Below, in pieces: positions 51,137-60,471 of a DNA stretch of 64,000 nucleotides. Within the stretch, counting starts at the first letter, position 1; the number at the start of each line of letters is the position of its first letter. This DNA is from Streptomyces olindensis (GTDB taxonomy: Bacteria > Actinomycetota > Actinomycetes > Streptomycetales > Streptomycetaceae). The notes beneath the pieces were generated by a model. It was not told where the DNA came from. It made no database searches and was given only the letters and a program-made list of their open reading frames with translations. The DNA is taken from assembly GCA_000696115.1 (NCBI GenBank), contig JJOH01000007.1:124001-188000 (forward strand), given 5' to 3'. The position numbers were made by a program, and so were the translations under genes.

Positions 51137-52591
51137 TCAGGGTGCGATGCCCACGCCCTCGATACGGCTCCACTCCTGTTCCTGCGCGGCGGACATGGCG
51201 GGCCAGTGGAGACCGCCGGGCCGGGGACGGACCTGGGTGGCGAACGGGGCGGGGCGGAACGCCGGATCGTGGAAGCAGCCGCCACCGTGGGTGGTGTCGA
51301 ACGCGTGGCACGAACGCGCGATCGACGTGGGGGTGGGCTTCCGGCCGGTGCGTGCCCATGTGTCCAGAGCCGCCAGGGAGTTGGCGTACTCGGCGATGCT
51401 GAGCGCGCTGTGGTCGCTCTCCCTCGTGAAGGTCTGGACGAGGTTCTCGCTCCGGCCGGCGGCCTGGACCGTGGCGCGGTAGGCCGCCTCGTGCTCGACG
51501 AAGACCTGTGGGTCGTCGATCGCGTGCAGGGTGAGGACCGGGAGTGGGATCCGTCCGGTGAGGTCGCTGTCGTAGGAGAGGTCGCGGCGCGCGGTGGGGT
51601 CGGCCGAGAAGCGGGCCACGCCGGCGTTGAGCGCCTTGTCGTCGTGCGAACCGTCGTAGCGGACCCCACGGTTGCCGAACGGGTTACGGCCGTCGAGCCG
51701 GTGGGACACGATGTCCCGGACGAGGAAGGCCGCGTACTGCATGTGCGTGGCCAGGGAGTGCTCCGGGACGCGGGTGACGGCCAGGATGTCGTCGAGGTTG
51801 CGCTGCTGCCGCGCGGTGCGGTCGGCCGGGTCGGAGTCGATGCCGGTGCACTCCTGGAGCCGGCCGTGGACCTCGTCGGGTGTCATCGGGGAGTCCGCGG
51901 GCAGTCCTTGCCACAGCGGGTACTGCGGTTCGGTGGGGCGGGGCAGGTTGCGGCAGTAGTACTGGTAGACCGTCCGCAGGTCCACGCGCGTGTCGTAGCC
52001 GCGCGAGCCGCCGGCCAGGAAGCCGTTGGTCAGCAGGACCCCGTCGTAGGCGCCGCGCTTCCCGCCGTAGGTCTCGGCGGCCTTGGCGGCGACGTTGCCG
52101 CCCCAGGACTGGCCGTGCAGGTAGGTGCGGTCGGGGTGGCCGAAGCGGCTGACGAACAGGCGGCGTACGTTCTCCGTGTCGGCGGCGGCCATCCTGACCC
52201 CGTAACCGCCGCGCCGGTACGAGGAGCCCACCCAGGCGTAGCCCTCGTCGACCATCACCGCCCAGCGTTCCAGGTCCTCGGTGGTCGTGGACTCGTCGTA
52301 GGAGAAGTCGGGGCCGCCGTGGGCGTGGACGACGAGGGAGCCGTTCCAGTCCTCGGGGACGGCCATCGTGTAATACGCGCCGTTGGCGTCCCGGCCTGTG
52401 TAGCAGTCGGCCTTCTCCTCCAGGTGCCCCGGGCAGGGGGCCGCGGTGGGGCGTGAGGGGTCGGCCGGGGTGGCGGGCGCGGTGCCGAGCGTGCCCGCGA
52501 CCGCGACCGCGACCGCGACCAGGGCCGTCAGCAGGGCCGAGCGGCGTCCGCGGGCGCGGGGACCGGGTCCGGGCACGGCAGGTGTGTTCAA
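51137..52591 (-). CDS. Secreted alpha/beta hydrolase
   Basis: 484 residues. Signal peptide RRSALLTALVAVAVAVAGTL with AxA (~40); HGGPDF oxyanion loop (~95), nucleophile GQSWGGN (~160), Asp in HAIDDPQVF (~375), His in ESDHSALSIAEYANSL (~415). The GxSxG elbow is G-Q-S-W-G. Overall layout matches actinobacterial secreted prolyl-peptidase-like/tannase-like hydrolases. Substrate unknown. Ends with a conserved W-containing C-terminus. Confidence 0.85.
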   Translation of the reverse strand: MNTPAVPGPGPRARGRRSALLTALVAVAVAVAGTLGTAPATPADPSRPTAAPCPGHLEEKADCYTGRDANGAYYTMAVPEDWNGSLVVHAHGGPDFSYDESTTTEDLERWAVMVDEGYAWVGSSYRRGGYGVRMAAADTENVRRLFVSRFGHPDRTYLHGQSWGGNVAAKAAETYGGKRGAYDGVLLTNGFLAGGSRGYDTRVDLRTVYQYYCRNLPRPTEPQYPLWQGLPADSPMTPDEVHGRLQECTGIDSDPADRTARQQRNLDDILAVTRVPEHSLATHMQYAAFLVRDIVSHRLDGRNPFGNRGVRYDGSHDDKALNAGVARFSADPTARRDLSYDSDLTGRIPLPVLTLHAIDDPQVFVEHEAAYRATVQAAGRSENLVQTFTRESDHSALSIAEYANSLAALDTWARTGRKPTPTSIARSCHAFDTTHGGGCFHDPAFRPAPFATQVRPRPGGLHWPAMSAAQEQEWSRIEGVGIAP

Positions 52592-52654
52592 GGACGTGCT
52601 CCTTCAGGCATGTGTGCGGGGCGAGTTGTCAGACACCGCGTCCGGCGGGCGGTG

Positions 52655-52984
52655 TCAGGTGGCGGGCACGGGCAGCACCGCCAGCGGCACGTGGTGCTGC
52701 CCGGAGTGGACGTCGCGGTCACGCAGCGACGCCTGGCCGACGGGGCGCGGGAACGAGATCTTGACGACGTTCAGCGAGGGGATGCGGAAGATCTGCACGT
52801 CGGCCTCGTCGACTCCGTAGAGCCGGGCGACCGTGCCCTCGTCGAGGAACGCCTCGTCGGCGGCGATGCGATAGCCGTCCGCGTCCCGCAGGAACAGCTC
52901 CATGGTGACCCAGAACGGCCCGGCGTTCTTGGACCGGACCTCGTACGCCAGGTCGCCCAGGGTGGTGGGGACGGTCTCAGCCAT
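52655..52984 (-). CDS. DUF4387 protein
   Basis: 109 residues: LGDLAYEVRSKNAGPFWVTM, ELFLRDADGYRIAADEAFLD, VKISFPRPVGQASLRDRDVH. These are the hallmark DUF4387 blocks. Its start overlaps the AtuA-like gene stop by 8 bp. DUF4387 almost always follows a DUF1446/AtuA gene; the two probably form one complex. Function unknown. Confidence 0.92.
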   Translation of the reverse strand: MAETVPTTLGDLAYEVRSKNAGPFWVTMELFLRDADGYRIAADEAFLDEGTVARLYGVDEADVQIFRIPSLNVVKISFPRPVGQASLRDRDVHSGQHHVPLAVLPVPAT

Positions 52985-54362
52985 GGTGGGAGGCCTCCTC
53001 GAACTCGGTGCGGAACATGTCGGTGGGGGTGAGGGTGTCGACGACGTGGTTGAGCACGAACTCGTACGCCGGACCCCGCTCGACCTCGGCCGGTGAGGTG
53101 GCGAACGCCAGGCTCGGCAGGTAGTCCATGTCGGGCGTCGGCAGGTGCAGCATCAAGGGGTTGGCGATCTTCGCGACGGCGGTGGCGGTGCTCTGGTCCG
53201 GTGCGCTGACGAGGAGCATGACTCCCACCTCGCGGGGCGGACCCACTGCCGGATCCAGATGCCCGAGGATGGCGTTGTGCCCGTAGAGGCGCAGGTCGAA
53301 GGCGTACTCGTCGTCGCCGAGGCCGATCGTCTGCGCCACCCGCTGCCTGATCATCGTGCGCATCAGGGCGGCCCAGTCGTCGATGTCGGCGAGGATGCGC
53401 GGGTCCCGGATCGCGCTGAACGACATTGTCTCGTAGCCGGTGATCCGGGCGCCCTCGAGCTTGATGGTGTGCTGGTCGGCGACGTGGAACCGCGAACCCT
53501 CGACCCGCACGGTGCGGTCGTCCAGGGCGGTGTAGACGGCCTCTCGGACGTCCAGGGTGCCGTCGGGCTCGCGCATCTCGAACGGGTTCACCGTCTCGTA
53601 GAGCATGTGGGCGGCGACCAGGGTCGGTGTGCAGGCGACCGTCGGATCGAGCGGCTCGATGGTGAAGCCGTCGGCGTCGATGGTGGCCAGCACCCCACCG
53701 GAGCGCGGGTCGCTGGTGCACTGTCCGCCGCACTCGATGATCTTGGCGGCGTGCCAGGTCGGCCCGGCCGGCATCCCCTTCATCAGCGGATGGGCGGCGG
53801 CGATGGCGGTGTCCGTGGCACGGCCCGCGAGGACGACCTGCGCACCGGCCTGGAGCGCGGCGACGATCGGCTCGTGCCCCATGGCGCCCACGATGTGCGT
53901 ACAGCTCTGCAGCGTCTCCGCCTCCAACGGGCCCAGCGGAGGCAGGGGATGGATGCGGCCCTCGTCCAGGCGCTCCAGGAGGGCGCCGGTGTCCTGCTCG
54001 CTGTAGATGCGCGCCACCCGCAGCCGGAGTCCCTCGGCCGCCAGGATGTCGGCGACGATGCCGGCGACCCAGTCGACACCGGAGTCGGTTCCGCTGGTGC
54101 CGCACGAGCCCACGATCAGTGGGATACCGGCGCCCGCCGCCGCCTTGAGCAGAACCCGCAGGTCACGGGCGACCGCGGCACGGGTGGTCTTGGGCTGTGA
54201 CGCGCCGAGATAGTGGGGACCGGAGTCGGTGCTGCCCCCGTCGACGGAGATGACGTCGGCGCCGAGCGCAAGCCCTCGCTCGATCGTGGCCTCGGGAAAG
54301 CCGGCTCCGAGCATGCCGGTCGGTGCCAGGACCTTGACCTGGTCGACCCGTTCGTTGTCCAT
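52977..54362 (-). CDS. AtuA/DUF1446 family protein
   Basis: 461 residues: VLAPTGMLGAGFPEATIERG, DVISVDGGSTDSGPHYLGAS, LIVGSCGTSGTDSGVDWVAG, VVLAGRATDTAIAAAHPLMK, AAKIIECGGQCTSDPRSGGV and LRLYGHNAILGHLDPAVG. This is the DUF1446 (acyclic terpene utilisation AtuA-like) family. It lacks known catalytic motifs beyond the GGSTD..P and GRATDTA loops, which suggest an acyl- or phosphate-binding Rossmann-like fold. Part of the seven-gene operon. Confidence 0.92.
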   Translation of the reverse strand: MDNERVDQVKVLAPTGMLGAGFPEATIERGLALGADVISVDGGSTDSGPHYLGASQPKTTRAAVARDLRVLLKAAAGAGIPLIVGSCGTSGTDSGVDWVAGIVADILAAEGLRLRVARIYSEQDTGALLERLDEGRIHPLPPLGPLEAETLQSCTHIVGAMGHEPIVAALQAGAQVVLAGRATDTAIAAAHPLMKGMPAGPTWHAAKIIECGGQCTSDPRSGGVLATIDADGFTIEPLDPTVACTPTLVAAHMLYETVNPFEMREPDGTLDVREAVYTALDDRTVRVEGSRFHVADQHTIKLEGARITGYETMSFSAIRDPRILADIDDWAALMRTMIRQRVAQTIGLGDDEYAFDLRLYGHNAILGHLDPAVGPPREVGVMLLVSAPDQSTATAVAKIANPLMLHLPTPDMDYLPSLAFATSPAEVERGPAYEFVLNHVVDTLTPTDMFRTEFEEASHHG

Positions 54363-54404
54363 GGTCCTCTTTCCTGTCGGTACCGGGCACGTGGCGGGCG
54401 GGTG

Positions 54405-55391
54405 TCACCCGTCACCCCGGGCGGTGGGAGCGTGGGGCAGCAGGTGGGTGTTCACCGCGAACCGGGGGCGGCCGTCGAGGGCGGCCACCACCTCGGCCGC
54501 ACCCTCCAGGCCGGCGGCGGCCCGTGCTTCGGCGGTCTGGCCCGCGAGGTGGGAGAAGACGACGATTCCCTCGACGTCCCGCAGCGGGCTGTCGGCCGGG
54601 AGCGGCTCCTCGCTCACCACGTCGAGCGCCGCCGCGGCGATCTCGCCGGTGCGCACGGCGTCGGCAAGGGCCTGTTCGTCGACGACGGCACCCCGCGCGG
54701 TGTTGACCAGCACCGCCGTCGGCTTCATCCGCCGGAAGGCGGCGGCGTCCAGGAGACCGCGTGTGCGGTCCGTCAGCGCGGTGTGCACCGATACGTAGTC
54801 GGATGCCGCGAGCAGCTCGGGGAGCGCGACGAACCGCACCGACGGGTCCGACCGCTCGTCCTCCGGCACACCGGTCGTGCAGAGCACCTCCATGCCGAAG
54901 GCCCGCGCCAGCGGCACCACGGCGCGCGCCGCCGCCCCGTATCCGATCAGGCCGAGCGTCGTTCCGCGCACCTCATGACCGTCCTCCCTCGGCCACCGGC
55001 CGGCGGCGACGCCCGCCGCGCTCTGCACCAGTCGCCGCGCGGCCGTCAGCAGCAGACCGAGGGTGTACTCGGCGACGGCGTTGGCGTTGATTCCCGGCAG
55101 GTTGCTCACCGTGATGCCGAGCCTGCCCGCGGCGACGACGTCGATCGAGTCGTAGCCGACGCCGGTGCGCACGATGGCGCGCAGGCGGGGTGCTTCGCTG
55201 AGGACCTGGGCGGTCAGGGGGTCATGGCCGACCAGCGCCGCGTCGATCCCGTCGAGGGCGGCGACGAGTTGCTCGGGACCGCGTCGGCCGGCCAGCGGGG
55301 CGTGGACCGTCGTGTGGCCGTGCGCCCGGAGAAGGTGATCGACCTCGTCGCCGGGCCGTAGGTAGTCGGTGGTGATCAGGATGCGGGGCAC
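54405..55391 (-). CDS. D-2-hydroxyacid dehydrogenase
   Basis: 328 residues. NAD site TLGLIGYGAAARAVVPLARA (GxGxxA, ~145); catalytic Arg in VNTARGAVVD (~230), Glu in DVVSEEPLPADSPL (~258), His in VVFSHLAGQT (~278). It oxidises or reduces 2-hydroxyacids such as glycerate or phosphoglycerate-like compounds. 13-60 bp gaps to neighbours support one operon. Confidence 0.9.
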   Translation of the reverse strand: MPRILITTDYLRPGDEVDHLLRAHGHTTVHAPLAGRRGPEQLVAALDGIDAALVGHDPLTAQVLSEAPRLRAIVRTGVGYDSIDVVAAGRLGITVSNLPGINANAVAEYTLGLLLTAARRLVQSAAGVAAGRWPREDGHEVRGTTLGLIGYGAAARAVVPLARAFGMEVLCTTGVPEDERSDPSVRFVALPELLAASDYVSVHTALTDRTRGLLDAAAFRRMKPTAVLVNTARGAVVDEQALADAVRTGEIAAAALDVVSEEPLPADSPLRDVEGIVVFSHLAGQTAEARAAAGLEGAAEVVAALDGRPRFAVNTHLLPHAPTARGDG

Positions 55392-55454
55392 GGTTCCTCG
55401 TCTCTGGCTGCGTACGGCGCGTCGGCCTCGCGCCGCGCCTCGGGCGTGGGCTGG

Positions 55455-56729
55455 TCACTTGGCGAGGGTCAGGGCGGTGCGCCGTTGCAGCACACCGATC
55501 CTGGCCACGACGATGATCGACAGCGCGGCGACCAGGGCGATGTCGATGAGCATCAGGGGCCATCCGGTGATGTCGACCATCCCGCCGACCACCGCCGGGC
55601 CCAGGAAGCCGCCGCCGGCCCAACCGACGGTGTACAGACCGGCGTAGGTCCCGAAGACCCGGGCCGAGGGCGCGAGGTTCCACAGGACGACCACCGCGTT
55701 GACCAGGAAGCAGGTCGCGCCGGCCGCCGCGAGGCACAGGGCCACGGTGGCCCCCGTCGGGGTCCGGATCAGCGTCCCCAGCACCATGGCACCGGCGAAG
55801 ACCGTCATGCCCACGGCCATGACCCGGAGCCGTCCGTAACGCTCGGCGAGCACGGCCGCCGGGTAGGCCGCCAGGATGAAGGCGACACCGCTGGGCAGGG
55901 TGAGACCACCGGCGGATCCCCGTGACATGTCCAGGGCTTCCATCCCGTACGGCGTGATCAGGGACCGGGAGGCGGCCCACGCGCTGCCGAAGAGGAGAAT
56001 CGCGAGGAGCAGCAGGAGGCGGCTGCGGTCGGTGTCCTTGAGGATCTCGACGAAGGTGTCCCGGACCCGTGGTTCGGTGCGCTCTGCGCCGTGCTCCTCT
56101 TCGCTCTCGGCCACCGCTGCCTGGTAGGCCGGGGACCGGTTGTCGCGCACGGTGGCCGCGAGCACCCCGATCGAGATCAGCATGATGATCGCGGGGATCG
56201 CGAACGCCAGGCTCAGATGGTGGTCGACCAGGAAGATGCTGATGAGCGCGGCGACGATGGCGGTGACGCTTGAGGCGATCTTGACCACGGCGTTGGCCCG
56301 GCTCCGCCGCTCGGGTGCGATGAAGTCCGGCACGAGCGCCTCGGCGATCGGCTTGAACGTGTTGGCGACGAGCGCGTACGAGAACAGCACCACGATCAGC
56401 AGCGGCAGGGACGCCGCGCTGTACGGGATGAGGACGAACAGCGCGGCGGCGATCGGCATCCCGACCACCAGGTAGGGCATGCGCCGTCCCCAGGAGGTCC
56501 TGGTCCGGTCGGACCGGTTGCCGATCCACGGCTGGATGAAGATGCCGAGCAGGTTGTCCATGCCCATCAGCAGGCCCACGACGGCCGCGCTGGTGAGGTG
56601 CTCCCGCAGGAGCGGCGGTACCTGGGATTCGTAGAAGTTCCAGGTCGACTCCTGGGCGAAGACCGCGAGAGCGACCAGGAACGTGATGCGCCGGGTACGG
56701 GTGCGCTGCCCTGCTGACACCGTCGTCAT
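55455..56729 (-). CDS. MFS transporter
   Basis: 424 residues, 12 helices; SLC45/GPH-sugar-like features: QESTWNFYESQVPPLLREHL, WGRRMPYLVVGMPIAAALFV between TM2 and TM3, and NTFKPIAEALVPDFIAPERR. Overlaps hyuA by 4 bp (ATGA). It probably imports the substrate of the HyuAB module. Confidence 0.9.
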   Translation of the reverse strand: MTTVSAGQRTRTRRITFLVALAVFAQESTWNFYESQVPPLLREHLTSAAVVGLLMGMDNLLGIFIQPWIGNRSDRTRTSWGRRMPYLVVGMPIAAALFVLIPYSAASLPLLIVVLFSYALVANTFKPIAEALVPDFIAPERRSRANAVVKIASSVTAIVAALISIFLVDHHLSLAFAIPAIIMLISIGVLAATVRDNRSPAYQAAVAESEEEHGAERTEPRVRDTFVEILKDTDRSRLLLLLAILLFGSAWAASRSLITPYGMEALDMSRGSAGGLTLPSGVAFILAAYPAAVLAERYGRLRVMAVGMTVFAGAMVLGTLIRTPTGATVALCLAAAGATCFLVNAVVVLWNLAPSARVFGTYAGLYTVGWAGGGFLGPAVVGGMVDITGWPLMLIDIALVAALSIIVVARIGVLQRRTALTLAK

Positions 56730-58795
56730 GACTCGACCTCGACCACGAGGGTCAGGTCGTCGGTGACCCGGATCCGGCAGTCCGGCCCGAAGGAGCAGGA
56801 CGATTCGCGTTCCTCGAAGAGGGCCGGACCTGTCAGTTCGGTGCCGGGCGTGAGTTCGTAGCGGTTCCAGACGGTGGCTTCGAGCAGCCCGTGTCCCGGG
56901 AAGTACACCGGCCGGACCCCGCGGCCTGCCGCGCCTCCTCGCGCATGGCCGCCGTCCGTCGACAGCTCATGACCGGGCAGTTGCACGGCGAGCCGCCAGT
57001 TCACGACTTCCACGGCCCCGTCGAGGGAACGGCCGAACACGGCGCGGTACGCCGACTCGAAGGCGGCCCGGATGCGGGAGCAGCCGGCGGGGCCGAAGTC
57101 CTGCTCGGGCACGGCGACCTCGATCTCGAAGCCCTGGCCGAGGTAGCGCATGTCGAGCGAGCGGCGGACCCGCACCAGCTGCGGGTCCTTCGGCTGGAGC
57201 GTGTCGGTGGCGCGGGCCGTCATCTCGTCGTACAGCGCGGCCACGTGGGTCCAGTCGACGTCGGCGAGGGGCGACGGCAGGCTGCGGACCTCGTCGACCG
57301 TGGGAGCGGCGGCGAGGAGCCCGCAGGCGGACAGCACCCCGGCCCGCATCGGCACGATGACTCGGGGGATCTTCAGCGACTTCGCCAGCCCGTAGGCATG
57401 GGCGGGTCCGGCTCCGCCGAAGGCCAGCAGCGCGAAGTCGGCGGGGTCCTCGCCCTGCTCGGACAGGTGCATGCGGGCGGCGGCGGCCATGCTTTCGGTG
57501 ACCACCTCGACGATCCCGGCGGCGGCGTCAGTGGTGTCGAGTCCCAGGGGACCCGCCACTTCACGGGTCAGCGCCTTGTGGGCCTCGCGCGTGCGCAGCC
57601 TCATCTCGCCGCCGAGGAAGTTCTCCGCGTCGAGATGGCCGAGCAGCAGGTCGGCGTCCGTGACGGTGGGTCGCTCGCCGCCACGCCCGTAGGCGACGGG
57701 GCCGGGCACCGAACCGGCGCTGCGCGGTCCCACCTTGAGCAGCCCGAGTGCGTCGGGTGCCGCGATCGAGCCGCCTCCCGAACCGATCTCGATCATGTCG
57801 ACGACGGTCAGGCGCACAGGCAGCCCCGAGCCGGGCTTGAACTTGTCGACCCGCCCCGCCTCGAAGTCGTGCTTGAGCCTGGGCCTGCCCCCTCGGACGA
57901 CAGCGATCTTCGCCGTCGTACCGCCCATGTCGAAGGAGACGACGTCCTGCTCCCCCAGCGTCCGGGCGACCGCGGCGGCGGCGATGACACCGGCCGCGGG
58001 GCCCGACTCCAGCAGCCGTACGGGGAACCGCCTGGCGTCCTCGAGGGTCGTGACACCACCGCCGGAGAGCATGATGCGAAGGGGCGCGTCGATGCCCCTG
58101 GCGGTCAGGTCGGCACGCAGGTCGTCAAGGTAGCGCGACATCAGGGGGTGCACATACGCGTTCAGGCAGGCGGTGCCGGCCCGCTCGTACTCGCCGATGA
58201 CCGGGGCCACGGCGCTGGAGAGCGTGACGGGCAGGTCGGGGTGGGCCCGGGCGACCAGGTCCCGCACCCGGTGCTCGTGCCCGGCGTCGCGGTAGGAGTG
58301 CAGCAGGGCCACGGCCAGTGCCTCGACGCCCTGGTCCGCCAGATCCCGCACCGCCGCGAGGACGGCACGCTCGTCGAGCGGTTCGAGTTCGCGGCCGTCC
58401 GCGGCGATCCTCCCGGGCACCCCGCGGCGCAGGTGGCGCGGCACCAGTGGTCGAGCCGGCCGGGCGAGCAGGTCGGTGGTGTCGAACCTCGTCTCCCGTC
58501 CCATTTCGAGGGAGTCGCTGAACCCGCTGGTGGTCAGCAGGCCGACGACCGCTCCGGTGCGTTCCAGCAGCGTGTTCGTCACGAGTGTGGTGCCGTGCAC
58601 GATGCCCGCGACGTCCGAGGGGGCCGTGGACGTCTCCTCCAGCAGGCGGGCGATCCCCGCGGTGATGGCCTCGTTGGGGGCGTGGGGTGTGGTGGGCAGC
58701 TTCCCGGGCCGGACCAGTCCCCGGCGCGGGTCGTGCAGCAGCAGATCGGTGAACGTTCCGCCGACGTCGACGCCGATCCGGACCGTGCGGCTCAT
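56726..58795 (-). CDS. Hydantoinase/oxoprolinase A subunit (HyuA-type)
   Basis: 689 residues. ASKHA ATP-binding elements: IGVDVGGTFTDLLLHDPRRG (N-term), GIVHGTTLVTNTLLERTGAV, VSFDMGGTTAKIAVVRGGRP (~300) and AFGGAGPAHAYGLAKSLKIP (~465). Together with HyuB forms an ATP-dependent amidohydrolase/carboxylase of the N-methylhydantoinase, 5-oxoprolinase or acetophenone-carboxylase type. Coupled by overlaps on both sides. Confidence 0.95.
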   Translation of the reverse strand: MSRTVRIGVDVGGTFTDLLLHDPRRGLVRPGKLPTTPHAPNEAITAGIARLLEETSTAPSDVAGIVHGTTLVTNTLLERTGAVVGLLTTSGFSDSLEMGRETRFDTTDLLARPARPLVPRHLRRGVPGRIAADGRELEPLDERAVLAAVRDLADQGVEALAVALLHSYRDAGHEHRVRDLVARAHPDLPVTLSSAVAPVIGEYERAGTACLNAYVHPLMSRYLDDLRADLTARGIDAPLRIMLSGGGVTTLEDARRFPVRLLESGPAAGVIAAAAVARTLGEQDVVSFDMGGTTAKIAVVRGGRPRLKHDFEAGRVDKFKPGSGLPVRLTVVDMIEIGSGGGSIAAPDALGLLKVGPRSAGSVPGPVAYGRGGERPTVTDADLLLGHLDAENFLGGEMRLRTREAHKALTREVAGPLGLDTTDAAAGIVEVVTESMAAAARMHLSEQGEDPADFALLAFGGAGPAHAYGLAKSLKIPRVIVPMRAGVLSACGLLAAAPTVDEVRSLPSPLADVDWTHVAALYDEMTARATDTLQPKDPQLVRVRRSLDMRYLGQGFEIEVAVPEQDFGPAGCSRIRAAFESAYRAVFGRSLDGAVEVVNWRLAVQLPGHELSTDGGHARGGAAGRGVRPVYFPGHGLLEATVWNRYELTPGTELTGPALFEERESSCSFGPDCRIRVTDDLTLVVEVES

Positions 58796-60471
58796 CGGCC
58801 CGCCTCCTCACGTGCGTTCGAGCCCGCCGTCCGGGCCGTGCTGGGATCTCGCCGACCGGTGGGGAGGGTGTAGCCGGCGATCTCGTCGGCGATCAGGAGC
58901 TCGGGCTCGCGTTCCTCGGGGCGGCCGAACCCGCCGCCGCCCGCGAAGGAGATGACCACCGACGCTCCGGGGGCCAGCCGCGAGACCGACTTCAGGGGCA
59001 CGCGCTCGCCGGAGTCCAGGACGACCTGTGCGGTGGCGCCGGGTTCACCGCCGGCCAGTCCGAGCGCCGGATGCCGCTCCCGGTCGCCGAGCAGCACCAT
59101 CTGCACCGGACGGCTCGTCGGGTTGCGGACCTCGATGGTCTGGCCCAGCCCTCCCCGGCGTCGGCCCCGTCCGCCCGATCCGGCACGCAGCTCCTTGCGG
59201 AGGAAGTGCAGCGGGGACGCGGCCTCCAGGGCCTCGATGCCGCCGCCGCCCGAGTTGGTCGGGAAGGCGGTGGTGGACAGACCGTCCGACTCCTGGGACG
59301 CGCCCATGCCCGCGTTGGCGAAGAGCATGAGGCTGAAAGGCCGGCCGGAGTCGTCGACCCCTGCGAAGCGGACCCGGAGGGCGGGGGCGCCGCCGCAGTC
59401 GGCGATGACACGGTCGGGCAGCACCGGGGCCAGCGCCTGGTGGATCGCGCAGGACAGGAGGTGGCCGGTGAGGTGCCGTGCCACGACGGGCGCGGGGAAT
59501 CTCGGGTTGACGATCGTGCCCTCCGGCGCGGTGACCCGGATGGAGCGGTAGGAGCCCCAGTTGGTCCGCGTGGACGGATCCAGCAGGATCTTCAGCGGAT
59601 ACATGGAGTAGGCGCGGGTGTAGTTCAGCGTCGAGTTCGTCGCGAAGGGCACCTGGGGGGAGCTGCCCGTGTAGTCGATCTCCACCTCCTCGCCGCGCAC
59701 GGTCACCGCGCACTCGATGTGCGTGGGGTGGCCCTCGACGCCGTCCGCGTCCAAGGCGGCGCGGTGGACGCCGTCGGGCAGGTCGCGGACGCCCGCCCGC
59801 ATCGCGGCGTCGGTCACCGCGTGCACCTGGTCCGCGAACGCCTCGAAGTCCGGCTCACGGAAGTCGGTGAGGAACTCCTGGGCGCGTCGGCGGCACACGG
59901 CGTGCGCAGCGGCCTGCGCCTCCAGGTCGCCCCACACCTGGTCCGCCAGACGTACGTTCGCCAGCAGCAGGTCCTTGACCCCCTGCTCGACCCGCCCGGC
60001 CCGGAACAGGCGCAGCGGAGGGATCAGGATGCCCTCGGCGAGCAGTTCGGTGGGGGCCATCGAGGGTGTGCCGCCGATGTCCGGGGAGTGCGCCACCGTG
60101 CCGGTGAACGCGACGAGCCCGCCTCGGTGGAAGACCGGGGAGATCATGGCGATGTCGGGCAGGTGCCCGGTGGCGATCCACGGGTCGTTGGTGATGACGC
60201 TGTCGCCGTCCTGCCACTCGTCCGCCGGGAACCGTTCGAGGACCAGCGCGGTCAGCGAACTCATCAGGGCGGCGAAGGCGGGGATGCCGGCCCGTGACTC
60301 GGCCATCGTGCGGCCCGCGCGGTCCATCAGGACGACGGTGTAGTCGTTCGACTCCCGGATGATCGTGGAGAAGGCCGTGCGCAGCATGGTGGAGGCGGCC
60401 TCGTCGGTGGCGGCGGCCAGCCGGTCCCAGCGCACTTCGAGGCCGACCGGGTCGGAGACAGGTCTGATCAT
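58792..60471 (-). CDS. Hydantoinase/oxoprolinase B subunit (HyuB-type)
   Basis: 559 residues: GDSVITNDPWIATGHLPDIA (~100), GTVAHSPDIGG (metal-binding His/Asp), EIDYTGSSPQVPFATNSTLN, FSLMLFANAGMGASQESDGL and GGGGFGRPEEREPELLIADE near the end. The Asp/His set of the HyuB metal site is intact. Partner of HyuA; 4-bp overlaps with both neighbours. Confidence 0.95.
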   Translation of the reverse strand: MIRPVSDPVGLEVRWDRLAAATDEAASTMLRTAFSTIIRESNDYTVVLMDRAGRTMAESRAGIPAFAALMSSLTALVLERFPADEWQDGDSVITNDPWIATGHLPDIAMISPVFHRGGLVAFTGTVAHSPDIGGTPSMAPTELLAEGILIPPLRLFRAGRVEQGVKDLLLANVRLADQVWGDLEAQAAAHAVCRRRAQEFLTDFREPDFEAFADQVHAVTDAAMRAGVRDLPDGVHRAALDADGVEGHPTHIECAVTVRGEEVEIDYTGSSPQVPFATNSTLNYTRAYSMYPLKILLDPSTRTNWGSYRSIRVTAPEGTIVNPRFPAPVVARHLTGHLLSCAIHQALAPVLPDRVIADCGGAPALRVRFAGVDDSGRPFSLMLFANAGMGASQESDGLSTTAFPTNSGGGGIEALEAASPLHFLRKELRAGSGGRGRRRGGLGQTIEVRNPTSRPVQMVLLGDRERHPALGLAGGEPGATAQVVLDSGERVPLKSVSRLAPGASVVISFAGGGGFGRPEEREPELLIADEIAGYTLPTGRRDPSTARTAGSNAREEAGR